DNA of 64,000 nucleotides from Prorocentrum cordatum. Taxonomy: Eukaryota > Sar > Dinophyceae > Prorocentrales > Prorocentraceae. This document shows positions 37,277 to 48,589 of this stretch, in pieces (position 1 is the stretch's first letter; every line of letters starts with the position of its first letter). Below the pieces are notes generated by a model. That model made no database searches. It saw only the letters and a program-made list of their open reading frames with translations, and had not been told where the DNA came from. The stretch spans positions 33,501-97,500 of the forward strand of contig CAUYUJ010015506.1 of the NCBI GenBank assembly GCA_963575745.1. The letters are read 5' to 3'. Made by a program: the position numbers and the translations under genes.

Positions 37277-37672
37277 ATGTCGCTCGACCCGACGCCTGAC
37301 GAGGCGTCCAGCTTCAGAGATCTACAGGATCTAGCTGACTGGGCAGGCTTGCCCGGAGTAGGCCGAGACACAAACACCCCCATGCATGCAGCGCGTGCCT
37401 CCCTCTTTGCGCTGTTTGGTTTCAATGGGTCCGAACACCCACGAGTTTTGGGAATTATTCCTGAGACTGACTTTAACAGTGTTCTTCCTGCTTGGCAAGT
37501 TGACAACAACCCTCCGACTCACGCTCTGCGCGCTCAAGCGGGCCTGTGGGAGAGGTTCGCCTGTTCAAACGATAGTACATTAGGCGTGCGCATGCTTTGG
37601 CATGTACGTGCATGTGATTTACCGGAGCCTCAAGCGCCTGACCCCTTGGTTCCTGGGGGCCCTAAAGCCTAA
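37277..37672 (+). CDS. Hypothetical protein fragment truncated by the CCTAAAG satellite
   Basis: 131 codons. The first ~65 (MSLDPTPDEASSFRDLQDLA, ARASLFALFGFNGSEHPRVL, IIPETDFNSVLPAWQV) look like an ordinary helical protein. The last ~15 residues (DPLVPGGPKA) are already satellite sequence, so the original C-terminus is lost. The sequence style resembles N-terminal regions I associate with dinoflagellate retroelement ORFs, but that is memory-based and unverified. It is probably a 5' gene fragment. Confidence 0.4.
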   Translation: MSLDPTPDEASSFRDLQDLADWAGLPGVGRDTNTPMHAARASLFALFGFNGSEHPRVLGIIPETDFNSVLPAWQVDNNPPTHALRAQAGLWERFACSNDSTLGVRMLWHVRACDLPEPQAPDPLVPGGPKA

Positions 37673-40600
37673 AGCCTAAAGCCTAAAGCCTAAACCCCTG
37701 GTTCCCGCGAGCCCTTATCGACCATCTATTGTGAAGGGGCCACGGAGGGCCCCCCTGGTTCCCGGGAGCCCTGAAGCCTAAAGCCTAAAGCCTATAGCCT
37801 AAAGCCTAAAGCCTAGAGCCTAAACCCCTGGTTCCCGGGAGCCCTTACCGACCATCTATTGTGAAGGGGCCCCGGAGGGCCCCCCTGGTTCCCGGGGGCC
37901 CTAAAGCCTAAAGCCTAAAGCCTAAAGCCTAAAGCCTAAAGCCTAAAGCCAAAACCCCTGGTTCCCGCGAGCCCTTATCGACCATCTATTGTGAAGGGGC
38001 CCCGGAGGGCCCCCTGGTTCCCGGGAGCCCTAAAGCCTAAAGCCGAAAGCCTAAAGCCTAGAGCCTAAAGCTTAAAGACTAAAGCCTAAAGCCTAGAGCC
38101 TAAACCCCTGGTTCCCGGGAGCCCTTATCGACAATCTATTGTGAAGGGGCCACGGGGGACCCCCTTGGTTCCCGGGGGCCCTAAAGCCTAAAGCCTAAAG
38201 CCTAAAGCCTAAAGCCTAAAGCCTAAAGCCTAAAGCCTAAAGCCTAAACCCCTGGTTCCCGCGAGCCCTTATCGACCATCTATTGTGAAGGGGCCCCGGA
38301 GGGCCCCCTGGTTCCCGGGAGCCCTAAAGCCTAAAGCCGAAAGCCTAACCCCTTGGTTCCCGGGGGCCCTAAAGCCTAAAGCCTAAAGCCTAAAACCTAA
38401 AGCCTAAACCCCTGGTTCCCGCGAGCCCTCATCGACCATCTATTGTGAAGGGGCCACGGAGGACCCCCCTGGTTCCCGGGAGCCCTAAAGCTTAAAGCCT
38501 AAAGCCTAAAGCCTAAAGCCTAAAGCCTAAAGCCTAGAGCCTCAACCCCTGGTTCACGGGAGCCCTGATCGACCATCTATTGTGAAGGAGCCACGGAGGA
38601 CCCCCCTGGTTCCCGGGGGCCCTAAAGCCTAAAGCCTAAAGCCTAAAGCCTAAAGCCTAAAGCCTCAAGCCTAAACCCCTGGTTCCCGCGAGCCCTTATC
38701 GACCATCTATTGTGAAGGGGCCCCGGAGGGCACCCTGGTTCCCGGGAGCCCTAAAGCCTAAAGCCGAAAGCCTAGCCCCTTGGTTCCCGGGGGCCCTAAA
38801 GCTTAAAGCCTAAAGCCTAAAGCCTACACCCCTGGTTCCCGCCAGCCCTCATCGACCATCTATTGTGAAGGGGCCACGGAGGACCCCCCTGGTTCCCGGG
38901 AGCCCTAAAGCCTAAAGCCTAAAGCCTAAAGCCTAAAGTTTAAAGCCTAAAGCCTAAAGCCTAAAGCCTAGAGCCTAAACCCCTGGTTCCCGGGAGCCTT
39001 TATCGACCATCTATTGTGAAGGGGCCACGGAGGACCCCCCTGGTTCCCGGGGGCCCTAAAGCCTAAAGCCTAAAGCCTAAAGCATAAAGCCTAAAACCTA
39101 AAGCCTAAAGCCTAAAGCCTAAAGCCTAAAGCCTAAAGCCTAAAGCCTAAACCCCTGGTTCCCGCGAGCCCTTATCGACCATCTATTGTGAAGGGGCCCC
39201 GGAGGGCCCCCTGGTTCCCGGGAGCCCTAAAGCCTAAAGCCGAAAGCCTAACCCCTTGGTTCCCGGGGCCCTAAAGCCGAAAGCCTAAAGCCTAAAGCCT
39301 AAAACCTAAAGCCTAAAGCCTAAAGCCTAAAGCCTAAACCCCTGGTTCCCGCGAGCCCTCATCGACCATCTATTGCGAAGGGGCCACGGAGGGCCCCCCT
39401 GGTTCCCGGGAGCCCTAAAGCCTAAAGCCTAAACCCTAAAGCTTAAAGCCTAAAACCTAAAGCCTAAAGCCTAAAGCCTAAAGCTTAAAGCCTAGAGCCT
39501 AAACCCCTGGTTCCCGGGAGCCCTTATCGACCGTCTATTGTGAAGGGGCCGCGGAGGACCCCCCTGGTTCCCGGGGGCCCTAAAGCCTAAAGCTTAAAGC
39601 CTAAAGCCTAAAGCCCTGGTTCCCGCGAGCCCTTATCGACCATCTATTGTGAAGGGGACCTGGAGGGCCCCCTGGTTCCCGGGGGCCCTAAAGCCTAAAG
39701 CCGAAAACCTAACCCCTTGGTTCCCGGGGGCCCTAAAGCCGAAAGCCTAAAGCCTAAAGCCTAAAGCTTACACCCCTGGTTCCCGCGAGCCCTTATCGAC
39801 CATCTATTGTGAAGGGGCCACGGAGGACCCCCCTGGTTCCCGGGAGCCCTAAAGCCCTAAAGCCTAAAGCCTAAAGCTTAAAGCCGAAAGCCTAAAGCCT
39901 AAAGCCTAAAGCCTAAAGCCTAAAGCCTAAAGCCTAAAGCCTAAAGCCTAAAGCCTAGAGCCTAAACCCCTGGTTCCCGGGAGCCCTTATCGACCATCTA
40001 TTGTGAAGGGGCCGCGGAGGACCCCCCTGGTTCCCGGGGGCCCTAAAGCCTAAAACCTAAAGCCTAAAGCATAAAGCCTAAAGCCTAAAAGCCTAAAGCC
40101 TAAAGCCTAAACCCCTGGTTCCCGCCAGCCCTTATCGACCATCTATTGTGAAGGGGCCCCGGAGGGCCCCCTGGTTCCTGGGAGCCCTAAAGCCTAAAGC
40201 CGAAAGCCTAACCCCTTGGTTCCCGGGGACCCTAAAGCCTAAAGCCTAAAGCCTAAAGCCTAAAGCCTAAACCCCTGGTTCCCGCGAGCCCTTATCGACC
40301 ATCTATTGCGAAGGGGCCACGGAGGACCCCCCTGGTTCCCGGGAGCCCTAAAGCCTAAAACTTAAAGCCTAAAGCCTAAAGCTTAAAGCCTAAAGCCTAA
40401 AGCCTAAAGCCTAAAGCCTAGAGCCTAAACCCCTGGTTCCCGGGAGCCCTTATCGACCATCTATTGTGAAGGGGCCACGGAGGACCCCCCTGGTTCCCGG
40501 GGGCCCTAAAGCCTAAAGCCTAAAGCCTAAAGCCTAAACCCCTGGTTGCCGCGAGCCCTTATCCACCATCTATTGTGAAGGGGCCCCGGAGGGCCCCCTG

Positions 40601-41858
40601 GTTCCCGGGGGCCCTAAAGCCTAAAGCCGAAAGCCTAACCCCTTGGTTCCCGGGGGCCCTAAAGCCTAAAGCCTAAAGCCTAAAGCTTAAAGCCTAAACC
40701 CCTGGTTCCCGGGAGCCCTTATCGACCATCTATTGTGAAGGGGCCACGGAGGACCCCCTTGGTTCCCGGGGGCCCTAAAGCCTGGTTGCCGCGAGCCCTT
40801 ATCGACCATCTATTGTGAAGGGGCCCCGGAGGGCCCCCTGGTTCCCGGGAGCCCTAAAGCCTAAAGCCGAAAGCCTAACCCCTTGGTTCCCGGGGGCCCT
40901 AAAGCCTAAAGCCTCAAGCCTAAAGCCTAAACCCCTGGTTCCCGCGAACCCTCATCGACCATCTATTGCGAAGGGGCCACGGAGGACCCCCCTGGTTCCC
41001 GGGAGCCCTAAAGCCTAAAGCCTAAAGCCTACAGCCTAAAGCTTAAAGCCTAAAGCCTAAAGCCTAAAGCCTAAAACCCCTGGTTCCCGGGAGCCCTTAT
41101 CGACCATCTATTGTGAAGGGGCCACGGAGGACCCCCCTGGTTCCCGGGGCCCTAAAGCCTAAAGCTTAAAGCCTAAAGCCTAGAGCCTAAACCCCTGGTT
41201 TCCCGCGAGCCCTTATCGACCATCTATTGTGAAGGGGCCCCGGAGGGCCCCCTGGTTCCCGGGAGCCCTAAAGCCTAAAGCCGAAAGCCTAACCCCTCGG
41301 TTCCCGGGGGCCCTAAAGCCTAAAGCCTAAAGCCTAAAGCCTAAAGCTTACACCCCTGGTTCCCGCGAGCCCTTATCGACCATCTATTGCGAAGGGGCCA
41401 CGGAGGACCCCCCTGGTTCCTGGGGGCCCTACAGCCTAAGCCCTAAAGCCTAAAGCCTAAAGCTTAAAGCCTAAAGCCTAAAGCCTAAAGCCTAAAGCCT
41501 AAAGCCGAAAGCCGAAAGCCTAAAGCCTAGAGCTTAAAGCCTAAAGCCTAAACCCCTGGCTCCCGCGAGCCCTTATCGACCATCTATTGTGAAGGGGCCC
41601 CGGAGGGCCCCCCTGGTTCCCGGGGGCCCTACAGCCTAAAGCCTAAAGCCTAAAACCTAAAGCCTAAAGCCTAAACCCCTGGTTCCCGCGAGCCCTTATC
41701 GACCATCTATTGTGAAGGGGCCCCGGAGGGCCCCCTGGTTCCCGGGAGCCCTGAAGCCTAAAGCCGAAAGCCTAACCCCTTGGTTCCCGGGGGCCCTAAA
41801 GCCTAAAGCCTAAAGCCTATAGCCTAAAACCTAAAGCCTAAAGCCTAAAGCCTAAAGC

Positions 41859-42212
41859 CAAACTCGGGGAGCACGCGCCTCGCGGCCGCGGGCGCCCTGC
41901 TCGCCGCGGCCGCGCTGCTGGGCCCTGCCGGGCAGTAGGCGCGTCCTCGGCGCAGAGCCTCGGGGAGGAGGGGGGGGGAGGAGAGTGGATGGGGAGCAGC
42001 CACGACTGACCCCAGGCATTTGGCTTCGTTGTGCGGCCTCCCCACAGCTAAGGGAAGGCAGAATTTGGCGAGAATTCAGGGTGGGGGGTACCCCCACCCC
42101 AGCGGGCCGCCGAAGTCGGTCAGAGCTGCTGCCATCGTCGATCTGCAGCAGTAGTCGACAGGAGCTCCGACATTCGCCGTCGTTCACCCCAACGTTCCCA
42201 GCGTTCCCCCCC

Positions 42213-42243
<31 letters not shown>

Positions 42244-42250
42244 CTCTAAG
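41859..42250. repeat. ~390-bp non-satellite insert, copy 1
   Basis: A unique block (GGGGAGCACGCGCCTCGCGG ... to a CTTCCTCCTCCT tract) embedded in the CCTAAAG satellite. It is nearly identical to 45417-45803, 3.56 kb away, so at least one large tandem duplication shaped the satellite. Confidence 0.85.
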
Positions 42251-45200
42251 CCCCTGGTTCCCGCGAGCCCTTATCGACCATCTATTGTGAAGGGGCCACG
42301 AAGGACCCCCCTGGTTCCCGGGAGCCCTAAAGCCTAAAGCCTAAAGCCTAAAGCTTAAAGCCTAAAGCCTAAAGCCTAGAGCCTAAACCCCTGGTTCCCG
42401 GGAGCCCTTATCGACCATCTATTGTGAAGGGGCCACGGAGGACCCCCCTGGTTCCCGGGGGCCCTAAAGCCTAAAGCCTAAAGCCTAAAGCCTAAAAGCC
42501 TAAAGCCTAAAGCCTAAACCCCTGGTTCCCGCGAGCCCTTATCGACCATCTATTGTGAAGGGGCCCCGGAGGGCCCCCTGGTTCCCGGGAGCCCTAAAGC
42601 CTAAAGCCGAAAGCCTCACCCCTTGGTTCCCAGGGGCCCTAAAGCCTAAAGCCTAAAGCCTAAAGCCTAAAGCCTAAAGCCTAAAGCCTAAACCCCTGGT
42701 TCCCGCGAGCCCTTATCGACCATCTATTGTGAAGGGGTCACGGAGGACCCCCTCTGGTTCCCGGGGGCCCTAAAGCCTAAAGCCTAAAGCTTCAAGCCTA
42801 AAGCCTAAAGCCTAAAGCCTAGAGCCTAAACCCCTGGTTCCCGGGAGCCCTTATCGACCATCTATTGTGAAGGGGCCACGGAGGACCCCCCTGGTTCCCG
42901 GGGGCCCTAAAGCCTAAAGCCTAAAGCCTAAAGCCTAAAGCCTAAAGCCTAAAGCCTAAACCCCTGGGTCCCGCGAGCCCTCATCGACCATCTATTGTGA
43001 AGGGGCCCTGGAGGGCCCCCTGGTTCCCGGGAGCCCTGAAGCCTAAAGCCGAAAGCCTAACCCCTTGGTTCCCGGGGGCCCTAAAGCCTAAAGCCTAAAG
43101 CCTAAAGCCTAAACCCCTGGTTCCCGCGAGCCCTTATCGACCATCTATTGTGAAGGGGCCGCGGAGGACCCCCGTGGTTCCCGGGAGCCCTAAAGCCTAA
43201 AGCCTAAAGCCTAAAGCCTAAAACCTAAAGCTTAAAGCCTAAAGCCTAAAGCCTGAAGCCTACAGCCTAAACCCCCGGTTCCCGCGAGCCCTTATCGACC
43301 ATGTATTGCGAAGGGGCCACGGAGGACCCCCCTGGTTCCCGGGAGCCCTAAAGCCTAAAGCCTAAAGCCTAAAACCTAAAGCCTAAAGCTTAAATCCTAA
43401 AGCCTAAAGCCTAGAGCCTAAACCCCTGGTTCCCGGGAGCCCTTATCGACCATCTATTGTGAAGGGGCCACGGAGGACCCCCCTGGTTCCCGGGGGCCCT
43501 AGAGCCTAAAGCCTAAAGCCTAAAGCCTAAAGCCTAAAGCCTAAACCCCTGGTTCCCGCGAGCCCTTATCGACCATCTATTGTGAAGGGGCCCCGGAGGG
43601 CCCCCTGGTTCCCGGGAGCCCTAAAGCCTAAAGCCGAAAGCCTAACCCCTTGGTTCCCGGGGGCCCTAAAGCCTAAAGCCTAAAGCCTAAAGCCTAAAGC
43701 CTAAAGCCTAAAGCCTAAAGCCTAAACCCCTGGTTCCCGCGAGCCCTTATCGACCATCTAGTGTGCAGGGGCCACGGAGGACCCCCCTGGTTCCCGGGGG
43801 CCCTAAAGCCTAAAGCCTAAAGCCTAAAGTTTCAAGCCTAAAGCCTAAAGCCTAAAGCCTAAAGCCTAAACCCCTGGTTCCAGGGCGCCCTTATCGACGA
43901 TCTATTGTGAAGGGGCCACGGAGGACCCCCCTGGTTCCCGGGGGCCCTAAAGCCTAAAGCCTAAAGCCTAAAGCCTAAAGCCTAAAGCCTAAAGCCTAAA
44001 GCCTAAAGCCTAAAGCCTAAACTCCTGGTTCCCGCGAGCCCTTATCGACCATCTATTGTGAAGGGGCCCCGGAGGGCCCTCTGGTTCCCGGGAGCCCTAA
44101 AGCCTAAAGCCGAAAGCCTAACCCCTTGGTTCCCGTGGGCCCTAAAGCCTAAAGCCTAAAGCCTAAAGCCTAAAGCCTAAACACCTGGTTCCCGCGAGCC
44201 CTTATCGACCATCTAGTGTGAAGGGGCCACGGAGGACCCCCCTGGTTCCCGGGAGCCCTAAAGCCTAAAGCCTAAAGCCTAAAGCCTAAAGCCTAAAGCT
44301 TAAAGCCTAAAGCCTAAAACCTAGAGCCTAAACCCCTGGTTCCCAGCAGCCCTTATCGACCATCTATTGTGAAGGGGCCACGGAGGACCCCCCTGGTTCC
44401 CGGGGGCCCTAAAACCTAAAGCCTAAAGCCTAAAGCCTAAAGCCTAAACCCCTGGTTCCCGCGAGCCCTTATCGACCATCTATTGTGAAGGGGCCCTGGA
44501 GGGCCCCCTGGTTCCCGGGAGCCCTAAAGCCTAAAACCTAAAGCCTAAACCCCTGGTTCCCGGGGGCCCTAAAGCCTAAAGCCTAAAGCCTAAAGCCTAA
44601 ACCCCTGGTTCCCGGGAGCCCTTATCGACCATGTATTGCGAAGGGGCCACGGAGGACCCCCCTGGTTCCCGGGGGCCCTAAAGCCTAAAGCCTAAAACCT
44701 ACAGCCTAAAGCCTAAAGCCTAAAGCTTAAAGCCGAAAGCCTAGAGCCTAAACCCCTGGTTCCCGGGAGCCCTTATCGACCATCGATTGTGAAGGGGCCA
44801 CGGAGGGCCCCCCTAGTTCCCGGGGGCCCTAGAGCCTAAAGCCTAAAGCCTAAAGCCTAAAGCCTAAACCCCTGGTTCCCGCGAGCCCTTATCGATCATC
44901 TATTGTGAAGGGGCCCTGGAGGGCCCCCTGGTTCCCGGGAGCCCTAAAGCCTAAAGCCTAAAGCCTAAAGCTTACACCCCTGGTTCCCGCGAGCCCTTAT
45001 CGACCATCTATTGCGAAGGGGCCACGGAGGACCCCCCTGGTTCCCGGGAGCCCTAAAGCCTAAGCCCTAAAGCCTAAAGCCTAAAGCCTAAAGCTTAAAG
45101 CCTAAAGCCTAAGGCCTAAAGCCTAGAGCCTAAACCCCTGGTTCCCGGGAGCCCTTATCGACCATCTATTGTGAAGGGGCCACGGAGGACCCCCCTGGTT

Positions 45201-45416
45201 CCCGGGGGCCCTAAAGTCTAAAGCCTAAAGCCTAAAGCTTAAAGCCTAAAGCCTAAACCCCTGGTTCCCGCGAGCCCTTATCGACCATCTATTGTGAAGG
45301 GGCCCCAGAGGGCCCCCTGGTTCCCGGGAGCCCTAAAGCCTAAAGCCGAAAGCCTATATAACCCCTTGGTTCCCGGGGGCCCTAAAGCCTAAAGCCTCAA
45401 GCCTAAAGCCTAAAGC

Positions 45417-45803
45417 CCAATTCGGGGAGCACGCGCCTCGCGGCCGCGGGCGCCCTGCTCGCCGCGGCCGCGCTGCTGGGCCCTGCCGGGCAGTAGGCGC
45501 GTCCTCGGCGCAGAGCCTCGGGGAGGAGGGGGGGGAGGAGAATGGATGGGGAGCAGCCACGACTGACCCCAGGCATTTGGCTTCGTTGTGCGGCCTCCCC
45601 ACAGCTAAGGGAAGGCAGAATTTGGCGAGAATTCAGGGTGGGGAGTACCCCCACCCCAGCGGGCCGCCGAAGTCGGTCAGAGCTGCTGCCATCGTCGATC
45701 TGCAGCAGTAATCGAGAGGAGCTCCGACATTCGCCGTCGTTCACCCCAACGTTCCCAGCGTTCCCCCCCCCTCTTCCTCCTCCTCTTCCCCCTCCTCTTC
45801 TAA
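45417..45803. repeat. ~390-bp non-satellite insert, copy 2
   Basis: Second copy of 41859-42250 with few substitutions and a shorter C-rich 3' tract. No convincing ORF. Confidence 0.85.
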
Positions 45804-46340
45804 ACCCCTGGTTCCCGCGAGCCCTTATCGACCATCTATTGTGAAGGGGCCACGGAGGACCCCCCTGGTTCCCGGGAGCCCTAAAGCCTAAAGCCTAAAG
45901 CCTAAAGCCTAAAGCCTAAAGCTTAAAGCCTAAAGCCTAAAGCCTAGAGCCTAAACCCCTGGTTCCCGGGAGCCCTTATCGACCATCTATTGTGAAGGGG
46001 CCACGGAGGACCCCCCTGGTTCCCGGGGGCCCTAAAGCCTAAAGCCTAAAGCCTAAAGCCTAAAGCCTAAAAGCCTAAAGCCTAAAGCCAAAACCCCTGG
46101 TTCCAGCGAGCCCTTATCGACCATCTATTGTGAAGGGGCCCCGGAGGGCCCCCTGGTTCCCGGGAGCCCTATAGCCTAAAGCCGAAAGCCTAACCCCTTG
46201 GTTCCCGGGGGCCGTAAAGCCTAAAGCCTAAAGCCTAAAGCCTAAAGCCTAAACCCCTGGTTCCCGCGAGCCCTTATCGACCATCTATTGTGAAGGGGCC
46301 ACGGAGGACCCCCCCTGGCCGTGGACTGTGAGCTGCCGCG

Positions 46341-46993
46341 CTCTTTCACGAACGTGTAGTCCAGTAGGGCGTCCGCCTTGGAGTTGAAGGTGTTGGAATT
46401 GGGGCACGTTTCGAAGTAGTGGCCCACGATTCCCTTGATGCTGTTCCCGGAGTGCCGCTCGAGCTCGGCGCAGATATCTTCGTTGGGAGCGGGGCCGCGA
46501 GTGGTGCGCGCAAGAGACGCCATTCATGTTAGTCTCGTCCTCGGCACCACTCTGCTGCACGTCCAGATGGGAACACTTGCCAAGCTGTTCATGGAGCTTG
46601 TTGTGGGCGTCCTGCGTCTCGGCAATCCCCGCGAACAGTTGCAGGCAGTGCTTGACGAAATGCATCATTGCTCACACGCATGATTTTTTTCTGTTGCGGG
46701 CTCTGGCAAGTGATTTCTGCGGCAGCAGTTCGGAATCTACCACGCCCTTGTGGAACCACTCGGGCACGAACTCATCGCAGGAGTCCGTGAAGAAGATGCT
46801 CCGCTCGTAGAGCTGGATGTGATCGCAAATTTTCGCGGACTTGAGGGTGGGCCCCAAGGGGCGCGGAGAGCAGCGCGTGGAGGTCGAGCGCCCCCTCGAT
46901 GCTGAAGTGCTTCGTGGCCAGGTGGTTCCCCACGTCGCTGTGCAGGGACGCGAGGCAGGCGTGCTCCTCGCCCGTGACGTCCTCCGGCTTGCG
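46341..46993 (-). pseudogene. HSP90: HSP90 chaperone pseudogene fragment
   Basis: On the minus strand the middle domain of Hsp90 is readable: RKPEDVTGEEHACLASL, then HLATKHFSIEGALDLHALLS (46924 down to about 46865). After a frame change near 46845 follow HIQLYERSIFFTDSCDEFVP and GVVDSELLP. In another frame come FVKHCLQLFAGIAETQDAHN and KLHEQLGKCSHLDV (46662 to about 46560). A last piece, IKGIVGHYFETCPNSNTF ... KADALLDYTFVKE (about 46430-46341), resembles the C-terminal dimerisation region. The ATPase N-domain and the part between middle and C-terminal domains are missing. At least two frameshifts make it a dead copy. It runs into the CCTAAAG satellite at about 46310. Family assignment rests on remembered Hsp90 signatures. 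Confidence 0.8.
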
Positions 46994-47345
46994 GCCATCC
47001 ACGCTCGGCGTGCTCTGGCTGAGCTGGCCCCTCGGAGGAGGAGGAGGAGGGCAAGGAGGGGGAAGAGGAGGGGGAGGAAGAGGAGGAGGAGGAGGAGGAG
47101 CAGGAGGAGGAGGAGGAGGAGGAGGAGGAGGAGGAGGATCCCCGAGTCTCAGGAGAGCGCGTGTTCCCCGCCTCCCGCCGCGGGGGGCCTGGTCTCCACC
47201 TGAGGAGCCAGACCCCCCGACCGTGAACTGCATGCAGTCGACGGCTTTCCCCTGAACGGGGGCCCTGCGCCGTGCGGCTGCCTAGGGCCCCCGGCCGCGA
47301 GGCCGAGCGCGACGGGCTTACCGATGTCGACGCCCAGCTCGCTTG

Positions 47346-48023
47346 TCACGTGCCCGAGCCGCGACCTGCGCGGGGGCCGTCGTACGCGGTCAGCATCTCC
47401 TCGAAGTTGCTGGCCATTGCGATCAGCTCGTCGCGGTCGAACGGGATCTCGGGCACCTTGGGGAGCCTCGCGCGCGTCGCCAGGCGGCGGACGAGATTCC
47501 GAAGCTGCCAGATCTCCAATCCAGCGTGCCAGCTCTTGTCATTGTGCTCGCCGCCCTTGCCCGTGTTCTTGCCCTTGCCCTCGCGCGAGGCCGCGCTGGA
47601 TGGCGGGCGGCTCCGCTGCACCAACGGCAGAGCATCAGCCCAGCTGTCGTCCTCCAGCATCGGCACGGGCGATGGATCGGGAGCCGCAGCGCCCCGCGCG
47701 GCACCCTCCGCCGCCCCGCCCCCGTCGTCGACCACCTCCATGTCGAGCGGCGCCATGTCCGCGGCTGCTCCTCGGCCTCGTCCGCGCGGGCGGCGCCGCC
47801 GCCGCGGGGCGGCGGGTGGCGCGGCCGCCTCAGCAGGCGGGGCGGGAGCAGGCGGCGGCGCCGCCAGCACGGCCACGGCCGTGCAGAGGAGGCCCTCAGC
47901 CGCGCGCAGCAGGCGCACCGCGTCGCGGCCGCCTGCGGGGGCGCGGGCCGCCAGCCCAGCGGCGGCGTGGACCGCGAGGAGCGCGCCGCGCGCGCCCTCG
48001 AGCGGTGCCGCGCGGGCAGCCAT
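47346..48023 (-). CDS. Hypothetical protein with Ala/Pro-rich N-terminus, preceded by an SL-like relict
   Basis: 225 codons on the minus strand. The start ATG at 48023-48021 lies about 50 nt after the SL-like sequence. The N-terminal half is Ala/Arg/Pro-rich and low complexity. The C-terminal part (about 47520-47380) looks folded: WHAGLEIWQLRNLVRRLATR and PFDRDELIAMASNFEEMLTA. A GGTAAG splice-donor-like hexamer lies just past the stop on the same strand (about 47315), so the ORF could be a first exon. The Hsp90 fragment lies downstream on the same strand, but there is no sign they were one gene. No family recognised. Confidence 0.45.
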   Translation of the reverse strand: MAARAAPLEGARGALLAVHAAAGLAARAPAGGRDAVRLLRAAEGLLCTAVAVLAAPPPAPAPPAEAAAPPAAPRRRRRPRGRGRGAAADMAPLDMEVVDDGGGAAEGAARGAAAPDPSPVPMLEDDSWADALPLVQRSRPPSSAASREGKGKNTGKGGEHNDKSWHAGLEIWQLRNLVRRLATRARLPKVPEIPFDRDELIAMASNFEEMLTAYDGPRAGRGSGT

Positions 48024-48072
48024 CGCCGTACCAGGCGTCGGCGCGTCGGCGGCGGGGCCAGCAGCGAGCGCG

Positions 48073-48087
48073 CGTGAGCCAAAATGG
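48073..48087 (-). other. Truncated spliced-leader relict
   Basis: Read on the minus strand, CCATTTTGGCTCACG matches the 3' 15 nt of the DinoSL (CCATTTTGGCTCAAG) at 14 of 15 positions. This is the form expected when trans-splicing uses the AG inside an older relict. It lies just upstream of the minus-strand ORF 48023-47346. Confidence 0.6.
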
Positions 48088-48338
48088 TACTAGGAGGAGG
48101 AGGAGGAGGAGGAGGAGGAGGAGGAGGAGGAGGAGGAGGAGGAGGGCGGCTTCGTGGCGGACAGGGGCGCCGGCGGCCTCCTGCCGGTCTGCCCGAGCGC
48201 GCGGGCGCCTCGCCCCAGGCGTCGGGCGCGCGGTGCCCACGCCCCGGGGAGCACGGCCCGCAGCACGGCCCCATGGCGGGGTGCCGTCGGAGGGCCCATC
48301 TGCCCCTTGTCGGGGGGTCGGGGGGAGTTCGACTAGAC

Positions 48339-48486
48339 GTAAGAGTGACCTTTCGCCGGAGTGACCTTTGGTGCGGGCCTAATTGGTCCCCAGATCGCCG
48401 AATGCGATGCAGTAGCGGCGTCTTGCGCGGTTGTGCTTGGCCCCCCAGCTGCCCCCCAGAAGCCGCGCACCAAAGGTCACTCTTAC
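48339..48486. repeat. MITE-like 148-bp inverted-repeat element
   Basis: GTAAGAGTGACCTTT (48339-48353) is exactly inverted at 48472-48486. A second inverted pair, AGTGACCTTTGGTGCG (48360-48375) and 48466-48481, overlaps the right end. G-rich sequences of similar kind (GTCGGGGGG...) flank both sides. No coding capacity. Confidence 0.65.
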
Positions 48487-48589
48487 CCATTGTCACTCTT
48501 GCGTGTAGCCGACTTGTCGGGGGGGTTTGGGGGGAGTGCTGCGGAGGAGGCCGCCGACTTTCCAGAGGCCATAAGCTCGCGGCGGCCTG

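Larger units (their letters stand above)
37650..46312. repeat. Composite satellite: CCTAAAG runs alternating with a ~90-bp conserved module
   Basis: More than fifty modules. Each has a run of about 2-16 CCTAAAG heptamers, then CCCCTGGTTCCCG(C/G)GAGCCC, TTATCGACCATCTATTGTG, AAGGGGCC(A/C)CGGAGG, CCCCCTGGTTCCCGGG and back to TAAAGCC. Two module types alternate, one with GGGGCCACGGAGGACC and one with GGGGCCCCGGAGGGCC followed by a short CTTGGTTCCCGGGGGCCC spacer. CCTAAAG is TTTAGGC on the other strand, one base from the TTTAGGG telomere repeat. Short ORFs inside it are not genes. Confidence 0.95.

Noticed and set aside
37650-46312. Regularly spaced repeats that could suggest a CRISPR array
   Set aside because: The intervals are themselves repeats (CCTAAAG runs) and not unique spacers, no cas genes are present, and the context is eukaryotic.
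37650-46312. GGTTCCCG(C/G)GAGCC in each module as a possible tRNA T-arm
   Set aside because: No GGTTCGA core, no acceptor or anticodon arms can be built around it.
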